DNA of 64,000 nucleotides from Glandiceps talaboti (taxonomy: Eukaryota; Hemichordata; Enteropneusta; Spengelidae), in NCBI RefSeq assembly GCF_964340395.1, contig NC_135557.1, positions 26,196,114-26,260,113 of the forward strand, read 5' to 3'. Numbering within the stretch: position 1 is the first letter of the stretch; every line of letters begins with the position of its first letter. Under the pieces are notes generated by a model. The model saw only the letters and a list, made by a program, of their open reading frames with translations, had not been told where the DNA came from and did not search any database. The translations under genes were made by a program, and so were the position numbers. This document shows positions 1 to 11,800 of this stretch, one piece after another.

Positions 1-1300
1 CTAATTTCTGTAGGGTTTAGTGTATACTGGTTGCCATTAGCAACATGGTTTGAGTGACATCTTAGGTCTTTCATGTATAATAAAATTATTTTAGTTGAAA
101 TACTAAAAATTAGAGAGAGAAAAAATAGTGGTGAAAATGCCCCAAACAAATGAAAATATAGATTTTTTTGGACATCCAGAACCTCCCAGTTATTGTGATG
201 CATGCTTTTTACATCCATTTAGTGTGGGTTGCTTTTATTTATGGTTCAAATTATGATAAATATCGCCACCAATGGATAGTACAGATCATTATTATTATGA
301 AGATGTTCTGTAATTTAAAAAATAAAATCAATTTTCATCCATTTTGCCCAAATCCTCGGCATTAAGTGACTAATATGGACCCATCAAGTCACTAACAAAT
401 CAAAATGACATAGAAAGAAAAACATCCACTTTGAAATAATCTAAATGCTATAATAAAATCTGCTTTTAGAACTCATAGCCAAATGCTTGTCACCAAAATG
501 GGCTAAACTATTTGTATGTAGGGGTGGTCAACCTGTACCTCAGAAAGGGCATTGCTGTATAGTTGTATTCTAATTGCTGCGGATGATGTTCAAATGTTTG
601 CTGTTGGCTTTCTTTGACTTTGAATGTGCAAAACTAAAATAATAATAATTAATTCCATGGTGCAAAGTTGATTATTATTCAGGATGAAATTTTATTGAAA
701 TTTTTTGTACAATTACTGACAATTTTTTTCGTTCTCCATTTTTTTACCGATATTGTTCAAATGTGAATGATGTGTTTAGAATATTCTGGTTTTTTCTTGA
801 ATCTTAATGCTTTCTCTATATTATGATTCCTGCATTGTACTTTGTGTTTCAAATCCCATGTAATGAATAAAACATAGTCACAACCACAACAATACTGTTT
901 TCATGTCTAATAATATGTATTCTTAACAAAATACAGTTCTAATGAGGTTGCTTTAGTGTTTCACTCATTTGGCATAACATTTTTTACACACACTTGGACA
1001 ACTTCAAATACAAGACAAACCGTCATGGAGGTGCCAGGCACAGTTTGCATGTAGAAACAGACAAGTGAATATATTGGTTATCAGTGGGAAGTCAAAGACC
1101 TTAAACATCAAGATCATGTGTAATATTTTTACTGTCAGTGTAAAAGAATAGCAATGCTTTCTCACTCAGATGTGATTGGGTAAAGGATCCTGCTGTGTAT
1201 GTTGTCACTGTTATTGAAGTCTGGAGGTGAAATGTGTCCCATGAGTGAAACACCAAGCCAACACCATTTCTACTGCAATGATCATGGTTCCAAGAACCAC
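1..1300. other. Unassigned AT-rich sequence, possible 3' UTR of an upstream gene
   Basis: No ORF here looks coding; the short open frames lack similarity I recognise and lack plausible splice sites. An AATAAA poly(A) signal lies on the plus strand at 866-871, so this could be the 3' end of a plus-strand gene that starts outside the window. That is a weak inference, because AATAAA is common in AT-rich DNA. The last 200 bases lead into the large 64-bp array. Confidence 0.3.
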
Positions 1301-1310
1301 AGTGGGCAAT

Positions 1311-4300
1311 GTGTATGCCTCTGTCCATAGATGTAGTCACTGCTGGGTCTATGTACAAATGGGTGTGTCTCTGTGTGTATGTCTGTGTCCATAGATGTAG
1401 TCACTGCTGGGTCTATGTACAAATGGGTGTGTCTCTGTGTGTATGTCTGTGTCCATAGATGTAGTCACTGCTGGGTCTATGTACAAATGGGTGTGTCTCT
1501 GTGTGTATGTCTGTGTCCATAGATGTAGTCACTGCTTGGTCTATGTACAAATGGGTGTGTCTCTGTGTGTATGTCTGTGTCCATAGATGTAGTCACTGCT
1601 GGGTCTATGTACAAATGGGTGTGTCTCTGTGTGTATGTCTGTGTCCATAGATGTAGTCACTGCTGGGCCTATGTACAAATGGGTGTGTCTCTGTGTGTAT
1701 GTCTGTGTCCATAGATGTAGTCACTGCTGGGTCTATGTACAAATGGGTGTGTCTCTGTGTGTGTGTCTGTGTCCATAGATGTAGTCACTGCTTGGTCTAT
1801 GTACAAATGGGTGTGTCTCTGTGTGTATGTCTGTGTCCATAGATGTAGTCACTGCTGGGCCTATGTACAAATGGGTGTGTCTCTGTGTGTATGTCTGTGT
1901 CCATAGATGTAGTCACTGCTGGGTCTATGTACAAATGGGTGTGTCTCTGTGTGTATGTCTGTGTCCATAGATGTAGTCACTGCTTGGTCTATGTACAAAT
2001 GGGTGTGTCTCTGTGTGTGTGTCTGTGTCCATAGATGTAGTCACTGCTTGGTCTATGTACAAATGGGTGTGTCTCTGTGTGTATGTCTGTGTCCATAGAT
2101 GTAGTCACTGCTGGGTCTATGTACAAATGGGTGTGTCTCTGTGTATATGTCTGTGTCCATAGATGTAGTCACTGCTGGGTCTATGTACAAATGGGTGTGT
2201 CTCTGTGTGTATGTCTGTGTCCATAGATGTAGTCACTGCTGGGTCTATGTACAAATGGGTGTGTCTCTGTGTGTGTGTCCATAGATGTAGTCACTGCTGG
2301 GCCTATGTACAAATGGGTGTGTCTCTGTGTCTATGTCTGTGTCCATAGATGTAGTCACTGCTGGGTCTATGTACAAATGGGTGTGTCTCTGTGTGTATGT
2401 CTGTGTCCATAGATGTAGTCACTGCTTGGTCTATGTACAAATGGGTGTGTCTCTGTGTCTATGTCTGTGTCCATAGATGTAGTCACTGCTTGGTCTATGT
2501 ACAAATGGGTGTGTCTCTGTGTGTATGTCTGTGTCCATAGATGTAGTCACTGCTTGGTCTATGTACAAATGGGTGTGTCTCTGTGTGTATGTCTGTGTCC
2601 ATAGATGTAGTCACTGCTGGGTCTATGTACAAATGGGTGTGTCTCTGTGTCTATGTCTGTGTCCATAGATGTAGTCACTGCTTGGTCTATGTACAAATGG
2701 GTGTGTCTCTGTGTGTATGTCTGTGTCCATAGATGTAGTCACTGCTTGGTCTATGTACAAATGGGTGTTTCTCAGTGTCTATGTCTGTGTCCATAGATAT
2801 AGTCACTGCTGGGTCTATGTACAAATGGGTGTGTATGTCTGTACCCATAGATGTAGTCACTGCTGGGTCTATGTACAAATGGGTGTGTCTCGGTGTGTAT
2901 GTCTGTGTCCATAGATGTAGTCACTGCTGGGTCTATGTACAAATGGGTGTGTCTCGGTGTGTATGTCTGTGTCCATAGATGTAGTCACTGCTGGGTCTAT
3001 GTACAAATGGGTGTGTCTCTGTGTGTATGTCTGTGTCCATAGATGTAGTCACTGCTTGGTCTATGTACAAATGGGTGTGTCTCTGTGTGTATGTCTGTGT
3101 CCATAGATGTAGTCACTGCTGGGTCTATGTACAAATGGGTGTTTCTCAGTGTCTATGTCTGTGCCCATAGATATAGTCACTGCTGGGTCTATGTACAAAT
3201 GGGTGTGTCTCGGTGTATATGTCTGTGTCCATAGATGTAGTCACTGCTGGGTCTATGTACAAATGGGTGTGTCTCTGTGTGTATGTCTGTGTCCATAGAT
3301 GTAGTCACTGCTGGGCCTATGTACAAATGGGTGTGTCTCTGTGTGTATGTCTGTGTCCATAGATGTAGTCACTGCTGGGTCTATGTACAAATGGGTGTGT
3401 CTCTGTGTGTATGTCTGTGTCCATAGATGTAGTTACTGCTGGGCCTATGTACAAATGGGTGTTTCTCAGTGTCTATGTCTGTGTCCATAGATGTAGTCAC
3501 TGCTGGGTCTATGCACAAATGGGTGTGTCTCAGTGTCTATGTCTGTGTCCATAGATGTAGTCACTGCTGGGTCTATGTACAAATGGGTGTGTATGTCTGT
3601 GTCCATAGATGTAGTCACTGCTTGGTCTATGTACAAATGGGTGTGTCTCTGTGTGTATGTCTGTGTCCATAGATGTAGTCACTGCTTGGTCTATGTACAA
3701 ATGGGTGTGTCTCAGTGTCTATGTCTGTGTCCATAGATGTAGTCACTGCTGGGTCTATGTACAAATGGGTGTGTATGTCTGTGTCCATAGATGTAGTCAC
3801 TGCTTGGTCTATGTACAAATGGGTGTGTCTCAGTGTGTATGTCTGTGTCCATAGATGTAGTCACTGCTTGGTCTATGTACAAATGGGTGTGTATGTCTGT
3901 GTCCATAGATGTAGTCACTGCTTGGTCTATGTACAAATGGGTGTGTCTCTGTGTGTATGTCTGTGTCCATAGATGTAGTCACTGCTTGGTCTATGTACAA
4001 ATGGGTGTGTCTCTGTGTGTATGTCTGTGTCCATAGATGTAGTCACTGCTGGGTCTATGTACAAATGGGTGTGTCTCTGTGTGTGTGTCTGTGTCCATAG
4101 ATGTAGTCACTGCTTGGTCTATGTACAAATGGGTGTGTCTCTGTGTGTGTGTCTGTGTCCATAGATGTAGTCACTGCTGGGTCTATGTACAAATGGGTGT
4201 GTCTCTGTGTGTATGTCTGTGTCCATAGATGTAGTCGCTGCTTGGTCTATGTACAAATGGGTGTGTCTCTGTGTGTATGTCTGTGTCCATAGATATAGTC

Positions 4301-4381
4301 ACTGCTGGGTCTATGTACAAATGGGTGTGTCTCGGTGTATATGTCTGTGTCCATAGATGTAGTCACTGCTGGGTCTATGTT
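1311..4381. repeat. Minisatellite, 64-bp unit, about 48 copies
   Basis: The sequence is a near-continuous head-to-tail array of a 64-bp unit that includes CATAGATGTAGTCACTGCT and TCTATGTACAAATGGG, with a GT-rich half (TGTGTCTCTGTGTGTATG). Units differ at a few recurrent positions (GGGTC/TGGTC/GGGCC). Several units near 2830, 3590, 3770 and 3890 are short, lacking about 18 bp of the GT-rich part. Small open frames on both strands (repeats of MSVSIDVVTAGSMYKW type) are by-products of the repeat, not genes. The right end decays at 4381 into non-repetitive DNA. Confidence 0.97.
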
Positions 4382-4504
4382 ATGTCCAGCTATGGTGTGA
4401 GTTTGTATGTCTATGCTCAGAGACCATATCTGTATACAAGCATATTAGACTATATACATGAGTTTATGTATGCTGGGCTGAAAATGAGCATAGTGAGTAA
4501 TCCA

Positions 4505-4640
4505 GAGTACATAGACTACTAAAACATTGTATCTAGATTATCAAAGTTGTAATGGTAGTAGTCTGTTAGACCAATGGTAATCAATAGAAAATTGTAGCAG
4601 AAACAGATCACTTGGCTAAATCTAATTGAAACAGTTCACT
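4505..4640 (-). repeat. Dispersed repeat copy, inverted partner at 22020-22130
   Basis: The stretch containing AACATTGTATCTAGA, GTCTGTTAGACCAATGG and ATCAATAGAAAATTGT is the reverse complement, with scattered mismatches, of 22020-22130. The two copies lie about 17.5 kb apart in opposite orientation, so this is a dispersed element rather than a local duplication. I do not recognise the family. One end of this copy (GAAACAGATCACTTGGC) has been amplified into the adjacent tandem array. Confidence 0.7.
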
Positions 4641-4915
4641 TGGCTAAATCTAATTGAAACAGATCACTTGGCTAAATCTAATTGAAACAGATCACTTGGC
4701 TAAATCTAACTGAAACAGATCACTTGGCTAAATCTAACTGAAACAGTTCACTTAATTGGCTAAATCTAACTGTTCTTGGCTAAGTGAAACAGTTCACTCG
4801 GCTAAATCTAATTGAAACAGATCACTTGGCTAAATCTAACTGAAACAGTTCACTTAATTGGCTAAATCTAACTGTTCTTGGCTAAGTGAAACAGTTCACT
4901 TGGCTAAATCTAACT
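4588..4915. repeat. Short minisatellite (about 28-bp unit) grown from a dispersed repeat end
   Basis: About ten units of GAAACAGATCACTTGGC followed by TAAATCTAATT are tandemly arranged. Some units are extended by a CACTTAATTGGC segment and an inverted-looking TGTTCTTGGCTAAGTG segment. The unit matches the end of the dispersed element at 4505-4625. The counterpart at 22020-22130 has a single copy, so amplification happened at this locus after insertion. Confidence 0.9.
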
Positions 4916-4934
4916 ACCAAGTGTTCAAGACAAA

Positions 4935-5046
4935 TTTGAGCCCCGGTGTTTGTATATAGAACCATAGACCCTCCACCCACAGTGAAGAGTCTATGATAGA
5001 ATCACTGACCCTCCACCCACAGTGAGAAGGGTCTATGATAGAACCA
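4935..5046. repeat. Two-copy direct repeat
   Basis: Two imperfect copies of a 55-60 bp segment containing CCCTCCACCCACAGTGA and TCTATGATAGAA lie next to each other. No coding content is visible. Confidence 0.8.
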
Positions 5047-5478
5047 GTCAACATATGTGTGTATTGTATGAGGTAATTTTAATTGTTATTAATATACAGA
5101 CCTCAACAAAGTAAGTATTTCTCACTCCAGACATGAACACATAATGGTTTCTATTGTATAGGAAGTGCTATCTACAAATAAATTACATCACATGATTGCT
5201 ACTGTATCATACTATTTTGTCAATTATTGCACTGATGGTGTACACATACATCATTTCAGTTTGCAGATAAAAACACAAATCCTTACACACACTAGTCAAA
5301 TAGTTACTGCATAATACAGAAAAATTAAAAAATACAGAAGTCAGTAAAAAAATAATACAAAAACAGAACATTGTATTAAAAAGATAACTTTTAAACTCTT
5401 TCACAGAAAGAAATTTATACCTGATTTGTGGTAAGAGTTGTTTTACCTTCATATTTTAAATGACAACTTGTTTATGAT

Positions 5479-5622
5479 GTCCAATTTACTCTTGGTAAGT
5501 TATATGATGTTCAATTTACTATTGGTAAGTTATATGATGTTCAACTTACTATTGGTAAGTTATATGATGTTCAACTTACTATTGGTAAGTTATATGATGT
5601 TCAACTTACTATTGGTAAGATA
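5479..5622. repeat. 31-bp tandem repeat with a donor-like GGTAAGTTATATG in each unit
   Basis: Five units of about 31 bp each contain TTGGTAAGTTATATGATG. Each carries a good 5' splice-site match (TTG|GTAAGT) on the plus strand. Other arrays in this window with such a motif are duplicated exon ends, but no exon can be recognised to the left here. The in-frame peptide (MFNLLLVSY repeats) is a by-product of the array. Confidence 0.9.
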
Positions 5623-5883
5623 TGAAGATACAGGCCAAACATTTTTTTCACACATATTACCAGGTAGTTAAATTCAACCAAGTTAGCCTTCTCAAGCTCT
5701 GCTAAAACTACCTACATGTACTAGCAATGAGTTTCTCATTTATCACAATGTAATCTTTCACTCCATGGTGTGTAATTTTAAACAAATTGTTGATAAGGCC
5801 AAGGCTGGCTAGCCTGCTAGACATATTACATTATGCACACACAACCATATAATAAATTAACAACTCTGAAAACTGAACTCGGT

Positions 5884-6795
5884 TGCATGGCTGGTGTTCT
5901 GTGTTCTATAACACACCATATGTGAGTGTAAACTCAGTGTATGGCTGGTGTTCTGTGTTCTATAACACACCATATGTGAGTGTGAACTCAGTGTATGGCT
6001 GGTGTTCTGTGTTCTATAACACACCATATATGAGTGTAAACTCAGTGTATGGCTGGTATTCTGTGTTCTATAACACACCATATGTGAGTGTGAACTCAGT
6101 GTATGGCTGGTATTCTGTGTTCTATAACACACCATATGTGAGTGTGAACTCAGTGTATGGCTGGTATTCTGTGTTCTATAACACACCATATGTGAGTGTG
6201 AACTCAGTGTATGGCTGGTATTCTGTGTTCTATAACACACCATATGTGAGTGTGAACTCAGTGTATGGCTGGTGTTCTGTGTTCTATAACACACCATATG
6301 TAAGTGTGAACTCAGTGTATGGCTGGTGTTCTGTGTTCTATAACACACCATATGTGAGTGTAAACTCAGTGTATGGCTGGTGTTCTGTGTTCTATAACAC
6401 ACCATATGTGAGTGTGAACTCAGTGTATGGCTGGTGTTCTGTGTTCTATAACACACCATATGTGAGTGTAAACTCAGTGTATGGCTGGTGTTCTGTGTTC
6501 TATAACACACCATATGTGAGTGTGAACTCAGTGTATGGCTGGTGTTCTGTGTTCTATAACACACCATATGTGAGTGTGAACTCAGTGTATGGCTGGTATT
6601 CTGTGTTCTATAACACACCATATGTGAGTGTGAACTCAGTGTATGGCTGGTATTCTGTGTTCTATAACACACCATATGTGAGTGTGAACTCAGTGTATGG
6701 CTGGTGTTCTGTGTTCTATAACACACCATATGTGAGTGTGAACTGTGTATGGCTGGTGTTCTGTGTTCTATAACACACCATATGTAAGTGTGTAG
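5884..6795. repeat. 54-bp minisatellite open in frames on both strands
   Basis: About 17 units of 54 bp contain ATGGCTGGTGTTCTGTG and TATAACACACCATATG. Because 54 is a multiple of three, each unit gives 18 residues and both strands remain open: 296 residues on plus (YGWCSVFYNTPYVSVNSV repeats) and 290 on minus (MVCYRTQNTSHTLSSHSH repeats). Variation between units is a handful of transitions and does not respect codon position on either strand. No start context, splice site or signal peptide suggests a gene, so I treat both frames as repeat artefacts. Confidence 0.95.
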
Positions 6796-7485
6796 TGATA
6801 ACTGAGTATCAGTTTGTCTGTATAGTGATTATTGGGGTAGACTATTATTTCAAACAGAGGAATTCATCACAATTAGTTTTAGCACACCTTGTGACAGGCA
6901 AACTGGGATAGTTGAAAGAAGTGTGGCGAGGAAAGATTTAACCATGCACCCTTCTATGAAGTGTACAAATACTGTCAAACTTATAACTATAATGGCTTGT
7001 GACATTTTATCTCATGATTTAGAATTACCCGTAAAACTCTGGAGAAACTGCATTAAATGAAAAATTTCATTTCAAAATACACAAAATCAACCATAATACA
7101 AATAAAGTTATTTATCTATCAAAATTAATAAAACAGACAAATGCTAAAAAGGGTAAAACAGGTATACAAGACTGTAAGCTAGATAAAACATAAAAAGATA
7201 ATAACAGGGTATTTTTTGTACAAAAAAAATACAAGTTGGGAAAACAGGATTAAAACAATTTCCGTTGATGTTTAAACACTTATTTCAGAGCAAAATAATT
7301 GCAAACCACACACTAACTTTTGATGTAAAATATGTTCCAATTATTCAAATTTCCTTTATTTATCACATTTGTTTACCAGTAACTATGGTGCATGGTAACA
7401 TTTTTGTACATTTCCTGAGTAGAGATTGGTCCATATGGGGTCACATGACCATTTTCAAAATGAAGTTCGAAATGACTTAGTCTCT
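6796..7485. other. Unassigned AT-rich sequence
   Basis: No coding exon, RNA gene or recognisable element is visible. The 71-residue open frame at 7265-7480 has no similarity I recognise and no supporting splice sites. Confidence 0.4.
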
Positions 7486-7890
7486 GTTACCCAGATTCTC
7501 ACTACTGGGGGCTAACTACGAGACTAGAAATGATTTAGTCTCTATTACCCAGACTCTCACTGCTGAGGGGCTATAACTATGAGACTAGAAATGATTTAGT
7601 CTCTATTACCCAGACTCTCACTGCTGAGGGGCTAACTATGAGACTAGAAATGATTTAGTCTCTATTACCCAGACTCTCACTGCTGAGGGGCTAACTATGA
7701 GACTAGAAATGATTTAGTCTTTGTTACCCAGACTCTCACTGCTGGGGGCTAACTATGAGACTAGAAATGATTTAGTCTCTATTACCCAGACTCTCACTGC
7801 TGAGGGGCTAACTATGAGACTAGAAATGATTTAGTCTTTGTTACCCAGACTTTCATTACTAGGGGCTAACTGCGAGACTAGAAATGATGC
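7486..7890. repeat. 59-bp minisatellite, about 7 copies
   Basis: Seven units contain GAAATGATTTAGTCTCT, ATTACCCAGACTCTCACTGC and GGGGCTAACTATGAGACTA, with small indels in the G run and drift at the last unit (CTGCGAGACTAG). Confidence 0.95.
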
Positions 7891-7973
7891 CCGAGTAAAT
7901 ATATAATTAACCTGTGAATGAATCACAGTTTTTCTATTGGTGGCTTGGACCTGCTACTTTGCAAGGGTGTCCA

Positions 7974-8183
7974 TAGACTGTCGACAGTCACTTGTGCCTT
8001 TTTTGCCCTACGTTTTACCTAAACTTGAGTCGTTGCCGCACTCCGGTCCGGCGCAATACTACTATAATCGTATCATGATATCAGTATGCGATTATAGTAC
8101 TGTTGCGCCGGATCGAAGTGCGGCGACGACATAAGTTTAGATAAAACATAGGAAAAAAGGTGCGAGTGACTGTCGACAGTCTA
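7974..8183. mobile_element. 210-bp foldback MITE, Mutator-like (9-bp target duplication)
   Basis: The whole element is one near-palindrome: terminal inverted repeats of about 100 bp meet at ATGATATCAG around 8078. Both ends read TAGACTGTCGACAGTCAC inward. A 9-bp direct repeat GGGTGTCCA flanks it exactly (7965-7973 and 8184-8192). A 9-bp target-site duplication with long inverted repeats is the known signature of Mutator-like (MULE) elements. There is no transposase, so it would be non-autonomous. Its arms are more GC-rich (GCCGCAC, CCGGCGCAA) than the surroundings. The 65-residue frame across it is incidental. Confidence 0.8.
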
Positions 8184-8414
8184 GGGTGTCCACTATTCAA
8201 TAACAGACTGATAGCTCAATATGGCGCCCTCTACAGGTCTTGACTTGACATGTTCATTAATTAGTTTATGCTCAGACTATAGTGGTCTGAGGTTCATGAG
8301 ATCATTTACTCCAGCCATGTTACCATAACACTAAGTTTCAAAACACTGTAATGATAAATATTCAAAGTATTTAATTTACAAGTTCATGATCACAGCACAC
8401 TATAACCTTCATTA

Positions 8415-8420
8415 TTTATT
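8415..8420 (-). terminator. Poly(A) signal of TBCEL
   Basis: AATAAA on the minus strand lies about 86 bases after the TBCEL stop codon. It is the first canonical hexamer after the stop, in an AT-rich 3' UTR. Confidence 0.6.
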
Positions 8421-8505
8421 AATTACAGTATTAATTATCAAATATCTAACTATGTAAAACAATTTGGTTATAACTATGTAAATTTCAAATTTTACAACAA
8501 CAATT

Positions 8506-8839
8506 TTAGTTTCTCATAATTATATGAAATTCGTCGCCATCTTTTACTTTAAGGGAATGTAAATATCGTTTTGGCCATTTAAGTTCCTCCATTCCATACC
8601 CATTGTCATATTGGGTAATAAGCTCCTGGTCAAAAAGAAACACTCTGAATTTAGTTGGAGACTTTCCTACAATTTTCCTCAAGTCTCTTTTGAGCTCCAA
8701 GACTGTATTGTTTGTGTTGACTTTCATCATTGTTTGTTTATCTTCATATTTAACAAGACAGTTGACAAAATCCTCAGCAGACAAATCAACGTCAACCAAT
8801 GGATCCAATTTACCGTAAACTTGGATTAAGTCATGATAT
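8506..8839 (-). CDS. TBCEL: TBCEL coding exon 5 (residues 322-432, ubiquitin-like domain)
   Basis: The acceptor is TTTTCTACACAG| at 8840-8842 on the minus strand. The first base completes the Arg codon of exon 4, followed by YHDLIQVYGKLDPLVDVDL and the ubiquitin-like fold to IIMRN and the stop TAA at 8508-8506. Confidence 0.93.
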
Positions 8840-11800
8840 CTGTGTAGAAAATAATGAAGGTTATAATGTATTGGTTTTTTTAATAGTTTTTTTTTATATA
8901 TATAGTGTTTGTGTGAAGCGCATTGAGATTTTCTTTGATTATGTAATGTGCTATAAAAGAAATAAATATTATTATTATTAGAAAGGAAATGAATGCATTC
9001 TGTAACTCATATGATAATAATAATAAATTTATTGTTTAAAGACCACTACACAAACATGTCTCAGCGGTCTGAACATTACAAAATGAGAAAGACTAGCAAA
9101 AGAGCAACAACAACAAAAATCTAGCATAAGAACACAATGAATAATTTAAAAGCGTCTCTAAAAACAAAATCAGATTTAAAAATTAGCAATTAATTTAAAA
9201 ACATCAGCAATAGCATTGTCGGAAAATATATGTTTTAATACTCTTCTTGAAAGGAGCAAATTTCTCAAGTCGTCGAAGCTCAAGCGGTAAACAATTCCAC
9301 AGTTTAGGAGCATACACACTGAAAGCCCTGTCACCATATGTTTTAGAAGGTTGTTTTCCATATGACTATGGAAGATGTACTATCTACTAGTCTGAAATGT
9401 CTAGTTGCTCCCCAGTGAGTTGAGGAAGTAAAGGGATGTTGTGTCACTATAGGTACATGTTGGGGTAATAATTGTAAAGTACTTTGAACACAGAGTGGGA
9501 AAGCACTATATAAAAATCAACTTAACTCTAAAGTTATACAAATAAACACAATATGTCTGACTGACTGTACTCTGTGTTGAAATATAACTCACCCTGTGGC
9601 TGTTTTGAAATAAAACTTACCTCTTTGACTGTTTTGAAATATAACTTATCTCTGTGACTGTTTTGAAATATAACTTACCTCTGTGACTGTTTTGAAATAT
9701 AACTCACTCTGTGGCTGTTTTGAAATAAAACTTACCTCTTTGACCATTTTGAAATATAACTCACCCTGTGGCTGTTTTGAAATAAAACTTACCTCTTTGA
9801 CCATTTTGAAATATAACTTATCTCTGTGACTGTTTTGAAATAAAACTTACCTCTGTGACTGTTTTGAAATAAAACTTATCTCTGTGACTGTTTTGAAATA
9901 TAACTCACTCTGTGGCTTTTTGAAATAAAACTTATCTCTGTGACTGTTTTGAAATAAAACTTACCTCTTTGACCGTTTTGAAATAAAACTCACTCTGTGG
10001 CTGTTTGAAATAAAACTTATCTCTGTGACTGTTTTGAAATAAAACTTATCTCTGTGACTGTTTTGCAATAAAACTTACCTCTTTGACCGTTTTGAAATAA
10101 AACTTATCTCTGTGACTGTTTTGAAATAAAACTCACTCTGTGGCTGTTTGAAATAAAACTTATCTCTGTGACTGTTTTGATATAAAACTTATCTCTGACC
10201 GTTTTGAAATAAAACTTATCTCTGTGACTGTTTTGATATAAAACTTATCTCTGTGACTGTTTTGCAATAAAACTTATCTCTGTGACTGTTTTGAAATAAA
10301 ACTCACTCTGTGGCTGGTTTGAAATAAAACTTATCTCTGTGACTGTTTTGAAATAAAACTCACTCTGTGGCTGGTTTGAAATAAAACTTATCTCTGTGAC
10401 TGTTTTGAAATAAAACTCACTCTGTTGCTGTTTTGAAACAAAACTTACCTCTGTGGTTGTTCTGTAGGATCTTTATCCATATAATATCTGATAAACATTC
10501 TTTCAGCATCCTGTCTCTCAGTTTCAGATATTCTACTGCCATTCAGCCTCAATGCGCCTGGCAACCTTCCTATTACCAAAGAACGCCTTTCCTTCTCCGG
10601 GTAATCATCTAGGAATGGTATGCTCTTTATCCGGATATCACTCAATCTCGGGAATTCATTGATCCCATCTAACTCTTCCCAACTACTGATTTCATTACAG
10701 CTGAGACTGAGACATTTAAGACATGGAAAGCTGGCCGGAATATCACCGGATAACTTTTTGATGTTGTTCTCCACAAGGTACAAATATTCCAAGTTTGGGA
10801 ACATTTTTCCAAGCTTACAAATCTGGTGGAAATCTGTTACTCCATTGTTGTTGAACTGCAATAGTTTAACACCAGTATGTGCAGTGCCAGATAAATCTAC
10901 AGTTTCATAATTATTCAAACTTAGATGCACTTCTTCCAATCTGTAAAGGTAAATTAAAATGAAAAGATTGAACATTAAAAGAATGAAATCCTGTCTGTCT
11001 GTTAAGAGGAAAATCAAAGTTCTTCTATTCTTGTCTTTGCCATATGAAAACTTTTGTCATGGTCCTTTTGAAATAATAGACAAACTTTGGGGTTTACTCT
11101 CTTGTTTCCATGGCAACTGACAATCCATTATTTTCCCACTTGGTGGCCATATTGGATTCTAAAAATGGCCTTATTTTGAGATAAATTGAAATGTAATTTA
11201 AACCAATTAGATGAAGATATAATAATAATAATAATAATAATAATGTTGGTTTTTATAAAGCACTTTCCCACTCAGTGCTCAAAGTGCTTTACAATTACAC
11301 AAATATGTGGTGCCAATATTGTGATGTCTGCATGGTGGCACATTAGTGAGACAAAATTTCACAAGAAACTATTCATTCAAACTTCCTACGACAGAGTGAA
11401 GTATATGTGTAATTTCTTATTGGTTTGTGCATGGTTGTATCAAACACCACAGGTAAACCATAACTTAGGACAGGTTGTAAGTGTACAAAAGAATGTGAGG
11501 TCACTGATTTATGACAACAGAAAGTGTGAGGTCACAGATTTATGAGTACTTACTGTGGCATAGCATTCAATAATGCATGTACAGCATCCCACACCACTCT
11601 AGTATTGTTTAGCACTAGTTTTGTGATGGTTGCCAAGGAAACATTCTCCAGCTGGTCTTTTGAGAGTTGCTGAACAAGAGGATTGGTGCTGAGATTCAGA
11701 AAATGTAAATCAGGTAGCTGAGACACAATGGAAAACACCTGTAATAACAACAACATGTAAATGAGTTAGCTGAGACACAATGGAACACACCTGTAATAAC

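Noticed and set aside
1101-4522. Many 60-85 residue frames with VTAGSMYKW or MYIDPAV motifs
   Set aside because: By-products of the 64-bp array, open on both strands, ending at random units.
5857-6773. 296-residue (plus) and 290-residue (minus) open frames
   Set aside because: Both are translations of the same 54-bp tandem repeat. Neither has splice sites, a signal sequence or codon-biased variation.
10941-11017. N-terminal extension of the 190-residue TBCEL frame (MIFLLTDRQDF...)
   Set aside because: It is intron read-through. The acceptor CCTTTACAG at 10941 and the phase fit with exon 3 show where the exon starts.
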